From: a virus
Reading direction: 5' to 3' (one strand)
Virus record (IMG/VR): IMGVR_UViG_3300009481_000069
Coordinates: 1 to 28,673 of that record
Length of the DNA stretch: 28,673 bases
In this document: piece by piece, positions 11,985 to 19,742 of the stretch
Layout of the letters: every line of letters starts with the position of its first letter
Numbering within the stretch: the first letter of the stretch is position 1
Position numbers and translations under genes: made by a program
The notes under the pieces: generated by a model
The model's input: only the letters and a program-made list of their open reading frames with translations
Told to the model about the DNA's origin: nothing
Databases searched by the model: none

Positions 11985-12364
11985 TGAGTGCTACAGGAAT
12001 GATACGGCCTATGGAGGCAGAATATTTAAAACGCAATCCAGGAGCAACAGTTACAAGCCGTACTATTACAGGCCAGCAGGATATTCCGCAAGGGCATGTA
12101 TTTGATCGGATAGGAGAACGGTATGGTCGGCAAGCACTGGCTGGTGGTATTTTAGATGAAGGTAAAGCACAACCACAATTTGGTTCGCGGGGCAATATGA
12201 AAGCTAGGGTATCTCGCCCACAAAAATCATCAACTCCTGGGGAATCATTAATCACAGGAAAGCAGACAACAAAAAGAAAAAGAAAACGTATTCACGGTCT
12301 TGAAAAAACTACAGGCAAAGAAAATTCTGGAACAGTTAAAAAACAATCATTAGGCGGGAATTAA
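11984..12364 (+). CDS. Short virion-associated protein, divergent paralog 3
   Basis: A 126-aa protein starting at ATG 11984. The N-terminal 90 residues (MEAEYLKRNPGATVTSRTIT, DIPQGHVFDRIGERYGRQAL) are unrelated to the two genes before it. The end keeps GESLIT, a Lys/Arg-rich stretch, GLEKTTG and KKQSLGGN, a weak copy of the shared C-terminal motif. The final LGGN codons overlap the SD of the portal gene, as in paralog 2. It is likely a minor structural protein made together with the portal. Function not recognised. Confidence 0.55.
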   Translation: MSATGMIRPMEAEYLKRNPGATVTSRTITGQQDIPQGHVFDRIGERYGRQALAGGILDEGKAQPQFGSRGNMKARVSRPQKSSTPGESLITGKQTTKRKRKRIHGLEKTTGKENSGTVKKQSLGGN

Positions 12365-14037
12365 TGGCAATCAACGCAAAGCAATTACTCAGCAGAAATG
12401 AAAAGCTGAAAGAGGATCGTACTCTTTGGGACGGCTTCTACCAGGATGTAGTAGATTTTATGCGAATGGGCAAGCAGGCTCCTAATGAGCAGAGAGTGGC
12501 TGGCACTCAACGTCATAAGCATTACGACTCGACAGCTCCTCATGCTTCAAAGACTCTGGCGTTGATTATGGCAGAGACTCTGACGAGCAAAGCAATTCAG
12601 TGGTTTGGCTTCAAGATTCCTGAGTCAAGTCAATTTGCTGATTTGAATGACGACCAGGATGTTCTTCGGTGGTTTGACGACTTAGCTAAAAGCGTTGGGT
12701 TTGCTCTAAACCAAAGTAATTTTTACGTTGTGATTAACGAGGTCTACGAAGATTTTAATTCTTTTGCCACGGTCTGCCTGTATATGGAAGAGGCAAGGCT
12801 TAAGCATAAAGGGTTTAACGGATTAAACTTTAGAGCGCTTCCAATCAGTTCTTATGTGTTTGCAGAAAGCGAATCTGGATTAGTCGATACAGTATTTTGG
12901 GAATACGACAGAACAGCAAGGCAAATGGTTCAGCAGTTTGGTGAGAAGAATATTCCTGATCCTGTTCAAAAGGCATTAGAGAAAAACCCTGATGATAAAT
13001 TTGATTTGGTACGAGTGGTAGCGCCCGTTGAAGATATTGGTGCAAAAGTAGCTGGCAAGTTTGAATACGCTCACGTTGATATATTTAAGGATATGTCTTT
13101 GGTATTAGACCAGCGTGGCTACCATGAAAATCCATACATGGTTGGGCGTTGGGATAAGGCAAGTGGAGAGACTCGCGGACGCGGTCCTGCCATGATTGCA
13201 ATGGATGATATTAAGTCACTCAACCAATTAAGAAAACTTGAATTAACTGGATTAGAAAAAGCAGTCAACCCTTCGATCTTAACTGGCGAAGAAGGTTTTA
13301 TCGGCAACGTCAAGTTAGGCGGAAATTCAATCGTCTATTCGCGTGACCCGCAGAACGTAAGGCTATTGCCAACGGAATTGCGACTCGACCTTTCTTCATT
13401 GAAAGCTGGGGAATTGCGACAGGGTATTCGCGACATGTACCTGACGGATCAATTGAACTTGCCTAGCAGCTCGCGCATGACAGCAGAAGAAATTATGACC
13501 AGGCGCGGCGAGATGGAACGATTGCTTGGTCCTACCATAGCAAGATTTGAAACTGAAGTATTAGGTCCAATGCTTGAAAGAGCAGTCGGCATAATGTTGA
13601 GAGCGGGTGCAATTGCTCCTCCGCCAGAAGTGCTTAACGGCTTGGATAAAATTGACATCGAGTATGTAGGGCAACTCGCAAGGGCGCAGAGAATCACTGA
13701 AGTCCAATCCATGCAAAGCTGGCTTGGCATGTTGGCAGAATGGGGGCAACTTGATCCTGATGTTATGCAGATTCCTGATCTTCCGGCTATGGCAAGGTTG
13801 GCAGCGCCGATATTGGGTGTTCCTAAAAAGGGAATACGAGGAGCGGCTGAGACTCAAGAAAAAATTGCTGGACAGAAACAGAAGGAAGCGGCGATGCTCC
13901 AGCAGCAGCAGATGGCTCAGACAGCGGAGTCGGCTGGCAAGGCAGCGCCTGCATTAAAAGTTTTACAAGATGGAGCGGCAAATTTAAGTGAAGAAGACAA
14001 ACAAGCACTCGTCGAGCAGTTCGCAGGACAAGTCTAG
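12364..14037 (+). CDS. Portal protein (T7-type head-to-tail connector)
   Basis: At 557 aa, close to T7 gp8 (536 aa), it belongs to the Head-tail_con type: an N-terminal helix-rich start (RNEKLKEDRTLWDGFYQDVV), RHKHYDSTAPHASKTLALIM, the beta wing region, and late helices around PSSSRMTAEEIMTRRGEMER, a conserved stretch. The C-terminus is Gln/Ala-rich (AAMLQQQQMAQTAESAGKAA). Twelve copies are expected to form the ring that nucleates capsid assembly, passes DNA and holds the tail. It starts at a TAATG overlap with the preceding gene, and its end overlaps the next gene by 50 nt. Confidence 0.93.
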   Translation: MAINAKQLLSRNEKLKEDRTLWDGFYQDVVDFMRMGKQAPNEQRVAGTQRHKHYDSTAPHASKTLALIMAETLTSKAIQWFGFKIPESSQFADLNDDQDVLRWFDDLAKSVGFALNQSNFYVVINEVYEDFNSFATVCLYMEEARLKHKGFNGLNFRALPISSYVFAESESGLVDTVFWEYDRTARQMVQQFGEKNIPDPVQKALEKNPDDKFDLVRVVAPVEDIGAKVAGKFEYAHVDIFKDMSLVLDQRGYHENPYMVGRWDKASGETRGRGPAMIAMDDIKSLNQLRKLELTGLEKAVNPSILTGEEGFIGNVKLGGNSIVYSRDPQNVRLLPTELRLDLSSLKAGELRQGIRDMYLTDQLNLPSSSRMTAEEIMTRRGEMERLLGPTIARFETEVLGPMLERAVGIMLRAGAIAPPPEVLNGLDKIDIEYVGQLARAQRITEVQSMQSWLGMLAEWGQLDPDVMQIPDLPAMARLAAPILGVPKKGIRGAAETQEKIAGQKQKEAAMLQQQQMAQTAESAGKAAPALKVLQDGAANLSEEDKQALVEQFAGQV

Positions 14038-14236
14038 CGACAAACTGTTACGAGCGTTTTACGATACATTCAAAAGCCAGAGTGGCTCCGTAGTCTACAA
14101 GCATCTTGAAGATGCCTATAACAACACCTCCAGTTTTGTTCCTGGCGAACCTGAGACTACGGCTTATAACGAAGGTTGTCGTGCGGTCTTTTTACAGATT
14201 AAGCACAACTTGGAACACTGGGAAAATCGAGGGTAA
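13988..14236 (+). CDS. Bbp19-like small phage protein
   Basis: An 82-aa protein from GTG 13988, inside the end of the portal gene. After a Lys/Ser-rich N-terminus the body reads LLRAFYDTFKSQSGSVVYKH, then LEDAYNN, and CRAVFLQIKHNLE. This matches the pattern of Bordetella phage Bbp19-like proteins (F...F...G..V..L......Y.EG.R..V..I). Those lie between portal and scaffold genes in podoviruses and have no established function. The overlap and position favour a role in head assembly. No clear SD; translation is probably coupled. Confidence 0.6.
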   Translation: MKKTNKHSSSSSQDKSSDKLLRAFYDTFKSQSGSVVYKHLEDAYNNTSSFVPGEPETTAYNEGCRAVFLQIKHNLEHWENRG

Positions 14237-14239
14237 TTT

Positions 14240-15091
14240 ATGAGCGAAGAAGCGATAACCTCTGAAACAGAGGCCGCCGAATCAACGGAAGAAGTAAAAG
14301 AAGAAACCGAAGAAGTTGTTGAAAAATCCTGGCGCGATGATCTGCCGGAAGAGTTACAAGGTGTAAAAACCCTGGAAAAGTTTAAGGACGTTTCTGGTTT
14401 GGCTAAAAGCTACGTTGAAACGGAAAGGTATTTCGAGGGAGCTGTACGCATCCCAGACGAAAAAGCTTCCCCCGAAGAGTGGGAGCGATATTATGCGAAG
14501 CTTGGAAGACCAGAACAATCTGACGGCTACGAGTTTGAAAAAGCTGAATTGCCGGAAGGCATGAACTACGATGAAAATTTTGAAAAAGCTTTTTTGGATA
14601 AAGCTCACACGGCAGGCTTAAACAGCAAGCAAGTGAGCGAGCTTTACAATTGGTGGAATACTACCAGTAAAGATATATTTGTTCAAAATCAAGTTGAATC
14701 CGAAAACACGATTCAGCGAGCCGAAATAGAACTTCGTGCGGATTGGGGCAGACAGTACGATGAAAAGCTTGCCGGAGTCCAAAGATTAGTTGACAAATAT
14801 ACTGATGGTCCAGACAAGCAATATCTTGAAGAATCCGGCATTGGCAATAACCCAGGGCTGGCAAGGTTTTTGGATCGCATTGCCAAAGACTTCGGCGAAG
14901 GGCGTCATTTAGGTGACCCAAAAGTTAATGCTTTTACTGATCCTGAGTCTGCTCAAAAGGCTAAAGACGCTTTTTATAACGATACAAAGAGCGACGATTA
15001 TCAGGCGTATTTTGATGAGGCCCATCCTCGTCATAACCAGGTGGTTAAGATGATTGACCGCTGGAACATGACGATTCATGGAGATGAATAA
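14240..15091 (+). CDS. Capsid scaffolding protein
   Basis: A 283-aa very acidic protein. The N-terminus is Glu-rich (SEEAITSETEAAESTEEVKE), followed by WRDDLPEELQGVKTLEKFKD, GLAKSYVETE, SPEEWERYYAKLGRPE and GYEF, the usual signature of podovirus scaffold/assembly proteins. The central part is helical, and the C-terminus (HPRHNQVVKMIDRW) is amphipathic, as needed for coat binding. It sits between portal and capsid genes, as expected. It should guide coat polymerisation and leave the head before or during packaging. SD is GAGGG. Confidence 0.85.
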   Translation: MSEEAITSETEAAESTEEVKEETEEVVEKSWRDDLPEELQGVKTLEKFKDVSGLAKSYVETERYFEGAVRIPDEKASPEEWERYYAKLGRPEQSDGYEFEKAELPEGMNYDENFEKAFLDKAHTAGLNSKQVSELYNWWNTTSKDIFVQNQVESENTIQRAEIELRADWGRQYDEKLAGVQRLVDKYTDGPDKQYLEESGIGNNPGLARFLDRIAKDFGEGRHLGDPKVNAFTDPESAQKAKDAFYNDTKSDDYQAYFDEAHPRHNQVVKMIDRWNMTIHGDE

Positions 15092-15378
15092 TGGGCCTAA
15101 GTAAAGATGTCAAATGCAGCGACTGTATATATTTTATTGAAGCGACAAGCGCTTGTGAAGAATACAGCGCATTGGTGGAGCCGGATGAAGTTAGAAACTG
15201 TTATTTCTTCCGTGATACGCCAATCGTACCTAAAGACGAGCCTTCTATGGACAAGCCTTCGGCCCCAAAGAAAGCCGTCAAGAAAAAACGCCGTAAGGCT
15301 GTTCCTGACAACCCTAATCGGGCCAGGGCTAAAAGTCAGGGGAGTCCAATTCATGGGCAACTCTCCGCAACAACATAA
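15091..15378 (+). CDS. Small Cys-motif protein next to the capsid gene
   Basis: A 95-aa protein with start overlapping the scaffold stop (TAATG). The N-terminal 40 residues carry CSDCIYF, ACEEYS and VRNCYFF; four Cys (about 9, 12, 22, 37) could bind zinc. The C-terminal half is Pro/Lys-rich and basic (KKAVKKKRRKAVPDNPNRAR). A zinc knuckle plus a basic tail suggests nucleic acid or scaffold binding. I recognise this only as a type often seen near capsid genes of podoviruses and cannot give a function. Confidence 0.5.
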   Translation: MGLSKDVKCSDCIYFIEATSACEEYSALVEPDEVRNCYFFRDTPIVPKDEPSMDKPSAPKKAVKKKRRKAVPDNPNRARAKSQGSPIHGQLSATT

Positions 15379-15398
15379 TTAATTAATAGGAGAGAGTA

Positions 15399-16519
15399 AT
15401 GTCTAATCAGATTAACAAGGCATTCGAGAGCCAGTTTTCCGACAACTTTATTCATCTTGCGAGCCAGAAGTCTTCCAAGTTGAGTGGAGCTGTTCGCATG
15501 GAACAGGTGAACGATGCAAAGCAATTTTTCTTCGACAGAATGGACACCGTAAACACTTGCGGCGTATAAGTCTTTGAGTTAAAAGGCTTATGTGAAAAAT
15601 GGGGCTAATTCGGTGGAACTCCCTCGCGGACAATACCGAGCCAGCAAACGAGATTACGAAAGGCTCGTTGGGCGTGTGTGACGGTCAGGGTTGAATAAAT
15701 ATAATACCCATAAATGTCCCAGCCGAAAGGCATGATATGACCTGAACTTGGTGGCAACATCAAGAAGCTGAAAATAGAAAACCAGCGATAACAAATTGAA
15801 GCATGGTCCAATCTGTCAGTCGTCACGAAGATACTCCGTTGACCGAAGTACCTTTTTCAAGACGACGCGTTACATTTAACACATACAGAGCCGTTGACTT
15901 GATCGACAATCCTGATCGAGTGAAGATGGCAAAAGACCCAACGTCGCCAACCATGAAACAATTAATGGCAGCGATGAATCGTCAAAAGGATGATGTAATT
16001 ATCTCAGCAGCTCTTGGTTCAGCTTATTCAGTGAATGCGTCAGATACAGCGTCTGCGGTAAGTTTACCTTCGGGACAGCAAATAGCAAATGCAGGAACTG
16101 ATTTAACACTCGCTAAGTTGCTTACAGCAAAGAAAAAACTTTTGGCAAACGATGTGGACCCTAACGAAGAGCCTATGTATGTCATAGTCGGCCCTGACCA
16201 GTTGGAAGCATTGTTGAATGTTACGACAAATACATCAATTGATTTCAATAGTGTTCGTGCGTTGATGAACGCTGAAATCGATACATGGTGTGGATTTAAA
16301 TTTATTATTTCAACCCGCCTTGCTAAGAGCGGAAACATTCGCAGTTGTTTCGCATGGGCGAAGTCTGGACTTGGATTAGCCATGAACGGTACTCCGAATA
16401 TCCGCATCTCTGAGAGAAGCGATAAAAACTATAGTACTCAAGTTTTTGTTGAATGTTCATTGGGCGCGACACGCATCGAGGACGAAAAAGTTGTCCAGAT
16501 TGATTGTGACGAATCCTAA
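15399..16519 (+). CDS. Major capsid protein, split by a group I intron (join 15399..15550, 15799..16519)
   Basis: Exon 1 (152 nt, SD AGGAGAG) encodes MSNQINKAFESQFSDNFIHL to FFFDRMDTV. Exon 2 (721 nt) continues in frame with SMVQSVSRHEDTPLTEVPFS, giving 290 aa, a normal size for this coat family. SRHEDTP...SRRRVTF and AVDLIDNPDRVKM are conserved-looking capsid segments and need the N-terminal part supplied by exon 1. Without splicing, translation stops at TAA 15567 after 56 residues. The ATG at 15803 has no SD and is not a real start. Placement between scaffold and decoration genes supports the call. An HK97 fold is expected but not shown. Confidence 0.87.
15551..15798 (+). ncRNA. Group I self-splicing intron (ORF-less) in the capsid gene
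   Basis: A 248-nt intron with a full core. P1: exon CCGU (15547-15550) with guide GCGG (15559-15562), with U-G at the splice site. P10: CUU (15556-15558) with exon-2 AAG (15799-15801). P2 66-75/82-91. P3 UGGGGC 15600-15605 with GUCCCA 15716-15721. P4 UCGGU 15610-15614 with ACCGA 15635-15639. P5 UCC/GGA (15620-15630). P6 includes AACGAG/CUCGUU (15647-15669). P7 GGUCA 15683-15687 with UGACC 15738-15742. P8 GCC-GAAA-GGC 15722-15731. P9 15747-15764 with a GCAA loop. P9.1 GCUG/CAGC 15767-15786. The terminal G is 15798. CGGTGGAA and GACAATACCGAGC match the conserved core of phage introns such as T4 td. No homing endonuclease lies inside. Confidence 0.93.
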
Positions 16520-16563
16520 TATCTTCACTAACTGATTACTTAATTTAAATAGGAGTATTAAAA

Positions 16564-17118
16564 ATGGCAACTGCATATTCAACAGAGTTGACTAGCTTTG
16601 AGGCTACCCCTCAAGTTATGGCTGACTCTGGAAGTGCCGGTGGTAAAGTTCGCGTATGGTCTGACACCATCGCTGCTGGAACTGGCGACATTGATGACGA
16701 CGACATCCTTATGATGGCTGAGATTCCGTCTAACGCTAAGATCAAGTCAATTAAGCTTTACAACGACGACTTGGATAGCAACGGATCACCAACTTTGGTA
16801 ACTGATGTTGGTATTTACAACGGTAACGTCAAGTTCAATGATACTGATGGTTCTGCTACGGCTTACGCAGCAGAGGGTGTTATTGATAGAGACTGTTACG
16901 GTACGGTAATGACAACGCTTCAAGCGGCTAATACGTCTGGAGTTGAAGTTCGTTACGAAACACTTGGAATTGAAACGGTTGGAAACTATATGTGGGAAGA
17001 TGCTGGTCTTACTTCAGACCCTGGCAAAAACCTTCGTATTGCGTTGACAATCGAAACAGTGGCTGCTACGGCGGCTGCTGGAGACATAACATTGGTTGTT
17101 GAGTACATCGTCAACTAA
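16564..17118 (+). CDS. Probable head decoration or minor capsid protein
   Basis: A 184-aa, Ala/Thr/Asp-rich, beta-strand-rich protein (GKVRVWSDTIAAGTGDIDDD, ILMMAEIPSNAKIKSIKLYN, ITLVVEYIVN) with a good SD (AGGAG). It lies immediately after the major capsid gene and before an intrinsic terminator, so it would be made in large amounts with the coat. A jelly-roll-like decoration protein is the simplest reading, common at this place in marine-type podoviruses. No enzyme motifs are seen. The role is inferred from place and composition. Confidence 0.6.
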   Translation: MATAYSTELTSFEATPQVMADSGSAGGKVRVWSDTIAAGTGDIDDDDILMMAEIPSNAKIKSIKLYNDDLDSNGSPTLVTDVGIYNGNVKFNDTDGSATAYAAEGVIDRDCYGTVMTTLQAANTSGVEVRYETLGIETVGNYMWEDAGLTSDPGKNLRIALTIETVAATAAAGDITLVVEYIVN

Positions 17119-17125
17119 ATGGATG

Positions 17126-17154
17126 GGGGGGAGTTTCGGCTTCCCCCTTTCTTT
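17126..17154 (+). terminator. Intrinsic terminator after the capsid/decoration genes
   Basis: GGGGGGAG (17126-17133), loop TTTCGG, CTTCCCCC (17140-17147), then TTTCTTT. The 8-bp GC-rich stem with one G-U pair is followed by a U-rich tail. It parallels T7 Tphi, which also follows the capsid gene, and would raise capsid mRNA over downstream tail mRNA. Confidence 0.75.
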
Positions 17155-17184
17155 ATACCGACATTTTTAAATCAGTGATAACAC

Positions 17185-17760
17185 ATGGCATCTTTTGTTG
17201 AAATTACTTCAAATGCACTAAGGCTACTAGGTGACGATCCTATTACTTCGTTGTCTGATGATTCAGAGCGAGCTAGATTGGTGAACTCTTTGTACGAGGA
17301 AGTCAGGGATGAAGTAACTCGCGCTGCAATGTGGAACTGCGCAAAAGATCGCCAGGTACTGGCTTCATTGGCAACAACGCCTGCATTTGGATGGTCATAT
17401 TATCATCAGCTTCCTTCCACCTGTTTGCGAGTTGTAGATGTTCTATCTGGCGATATTCGAGTTGAGCATGAAATCGAAGGAAGGAAGTTAATGACAGATG
17501 AAAGTTCTGTCAATTTAATTTTTCTTAAAAAAATAACTGACCCGAATGACATGGACAGTTTATTCATAGGGGCATATACGGCAAAGCTTGCCGCTGAGTT
17601 GGCAGAGGCTGTTACTGGGAGCCGTTCACTTGCGGAACAGATGTGGGCTATTTATGAAAGAAAAGTTCGGGAAGCCAGAACAATTGATTCACAGGAAGGG
17701 ACAGTGTCCAATTTGGACGTACAGCAATTAGTAGATGCTAGATCAGGAACGGTAATTTAA
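17185..17760 (+). CDS. Tail tubular protein A (T7 gp11-like)
   Basis: A 191-aa protein, close to the 196 aa of T7 gp11. The N-terminus ITSNALRLLGDDPITSLSDD is characteristic, followed by LYEEVRDEVTRAAMWNCAKDR and YYHQLPSTCLRVVDV. The C-terminus is helical (AKLAAELAEAVTGSRSLAEQ) with KVREARTIDSQEG. In T7 a twelve-fold ring of this adaptor joins the portal to the nozzle. It starts 67 nt after the decoration gene, across the terminator, and its stop overlaps the ATG of tubular protein B. Confidence 0.92.
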   Translation: MASFVEITSNALRLLGDDPITSLSDDSERARLVNSLYEEVRDEVTRAAMWNCAKDRQVLASLATTPAFGWSYYHQLPSTCLRVVDVLSGDIRVEHEIEGRKLMTDESSVNLIFLKKITDPNDMDSLFIGAYTAKLAAELAEAVTGSRSLAEQMWAIYERKVREARTIDSQEGTVSNLDVQQLVDARSGTVI

Positions 17761-19742
17761 TGGCGAAATCCGCTTCAATAATTTCCACGTTCACGGCTGG
17801 AGAAGTTACAGAACGCCTGGACGGAAGGACTGACCTTGCTAAATACAAAGACTCTTTGAAGACTTTGGAAAATGGCATCGTTCTCCCTCATGGTGGTATA
17901 AAAAGTCGAGGAGGATTTCATTTTGTTGCGGCAGCAAAATCAAGTGCCAACAAGATCAGGCTGGTTCCATTTGAATTTAGTGTTACACAGCCATACATAT
18001 TAGAGTTTGGAAATTTATATATACGTTTTTACAAAGACAATGGGCAAATACAATCAGGTGGATCGCCTGTAGAAATAACGACAACTTACACGACTGCGGA
18101 TATTCCTAATCTTCATTTTGCACAATCCGCAGATACTCTTTACATAGCACATAAATCATACGCTCCAAGAAAGCTTACGCGTACATCTCATACTTCTTGG
18201 ACGTTATCTACAATTAGTTTTACAGGAGCGACTTTTCCATCGACGTTTTGCGCTGGCTCTGCCGGAGTCGGAACGGATGGTAATAATCAAAATCCTGGCG
18301 CTGTTACTTTCTTTAACCAGAGACTTTATTGGGGAGGTAGTAACACAGACCCTCAAAAAATATGGGGAAGTCAGGTTGCAGACTTTGAAAACATGCACCA
18401 AGGTACAGCCCTTGATGATGAAAGTGTTGAATTTACATTGGTGGCAAATCAGGTTAACGCTATTCAATGGCTTGCAGAATCAACGGACATGCTATGTGGA
18501 ACACTTGGTGGCGAGTTTACAATTACTGGTGGTCAAGATGACAATATAACGCCAACCAATATTAAGGCAGTTCGCCAAGCTGGTTTTGGAAGTAATAAGG
18601 TTGCCCCTCTTAATGTAGGCAACTTACTTTTATTTAACCAAAGAGCAGGCCGTAAGGTTAGAGAGTTGGTATTCAGTTTTGATGTTGACGGTTATCTCGC
18701 TCCAGATATTACTTTATTGGCAGAGCATGTCAGTGAATCTGGAATTGTTGACATGGCATATCAGCAGGAAGAAGACGCAATCGTTTGGGCATGTACGGCA
18801 GACGGAATTTTAGTGGGTTGTACTTACTTGCGCGACCAGAATGTAGTTGCATGGCATCGCCATCCAGTAGGAGGAGACTTGCCTGTAGTTGAATCTCTGG
18901 CTGTTATTCCTTCGTCTGATGGTTTGCGGGATGAGTTGTGGATCAGTGTTAAAAAAAGAATTAATGGAACAACAAAAAGATTTATTGAATATCTTGATCC
19001 TACGGTATTTTCAGATTCATGTTTAAAACTGAACAGCCCTATCACCATATCAGGAGCAACGCAGGCAAACCCAGTTGTTATTACGGCAACATCTCATGGG
19101 TTCTCAAATGGTGATCTTGTAGATATTAAAAATGTTGTAGGTATGACAGATATTAACGGCAACCGTTATCAGGTTGCTGGTGTAACGACAAATACGTTTC
19201 AATTAACGCACCAAACAGCGGGAACTAATATTAACGGTACTTCTTTTTCTGCATACGACTCCGCCGGAGAAGTTCGGAAGGGTGTAACCTCAATAACTGG
19301 TCTAGCGCACCTGGAAGGCGAGTCGGTAAAAATTGTTGGTAACGGAGCAGTGTTTCCTGACAAGACTGTCAGTAGTGGCACAGTCACAGTTTCAAGTGCC
19401 GTATCTGAAGCTTATGTTGGGCAGGGTTTTACTGGAGTGATTAAACCTTCGCGCCCAGAGTTTGGAACGCCTACTGGCACAAGTCAGGGAAAAAAGAAAA
19501 GAGCCAATCAAGTTTTAGTGCGGTTGGTACGCACTACTGGAATAAAAATTAATGGCGACCAGATTCCATTCAGGTCATCGTCTGATCCAATGAATAGCCC
19601 CCCAGCAGCATTTACTGGGGATAAGAAGGTATTGAACCTTGGCTATGATCGTGATGGTTTTGTTGAAATTCGCCAGGAGCAACCATTGGATTTTCATGTG
19701 GTCGCCGTAATTATGGACATGAATGTCGGAGAGCATTTCTAA
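17760..19742 (+). CDS. Tail tubular protein B / nozzle (T7 gp12-like) with an inserted FCCH-like domain
   Basis: A 660-aa beta-propeller-type nozzle protein. The N-terminus STFTAGEVTERLDGRTDLAK and LENGIVLPHGGIKSRGGFHF is diagnostic. The region around TATSHGFSNGDLVDIKNVVG to NRYQVAGVTTNTFQLTHQ (about residues 440-485) resembles the E1_FCCH-like repeat often found in phage tail tubular proteins. The C-terminus carries NSPPAAFTGDKKVLNLGYDR and QPLDFHVVAVIMDM, typical of the nozzle end. Six copies should close the tail and carry the fibres. T7 gp12 is 794 aa, so this is a shorter version with an inserted domain. Confidence 0.92.
   Translation: MAKSASIISTFTAGEVTERLDGRTDLAKYKDSLKTLENGIVLPHGGIKSRGGFHFVAAAKSSANKIRLVPFEFSVTQPYILEFGNLYIRFYKDNGQIQSGGSPVEITTTYTTADIPNLHFAQSADTLYIAHKSYAPRKLTRTSHTSWTLSTISFTGATFPSTFCAGSAGVGTDGNNQNPGAVTFFNQRLYWGGSNTDPQKIWGSQVADFENMHQGTALDDESVEFTLVANQVNAIQWLAESTDMLCGTLGGEFTITGGQDDNITPTNIKAVRQAGFGSNKVAPLNVGNLLLFNQRAGRKVRELVFSFDVDGYLAPDITLLAEHVSESGIVDMAYQQEEDAIVWACTADGILVGCTYLRDQNVVAWHRHPVGGDLPVVESLAVIPSSDGLRDELWISVKKRINGTTKRFIEYLDPTVFSDSCLKLNSPITISGATQANPVVITATSHGFSNGDLVDIKNVVGMTDINGNRYQVAGVTTNTFQLTHQTAGTNINGTSFSAYDSAGEVRKGVTSITGLAHLEGESVKIVGNGAVFPDKTVSSGTVTVSSAVSEAYVGQGFTGVIKPSRPEFGTPTGTSQGKKKRANQVLVRLVRTTGIKINGDQIPFRSSSDPMNSPPAAFTGDKKVLNLGYDRDGFVEIRQEQPLDFHVVAVIMDMNVGEHF

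Noticed and set aside
15551-15798. Simple frameshift or deletion damage of the capsid gene
   Set aside because: The inserted 248 nt has full group I intron structure with guide pairing to both exons and restores the frame exactly, which random damage would not do.
15803-16519. Independent 238-aa capsid gene
   Set aside because: No SD precedes the ATG, which falls in the first codons after the intron; the joined reading from 15399 explains the data better.
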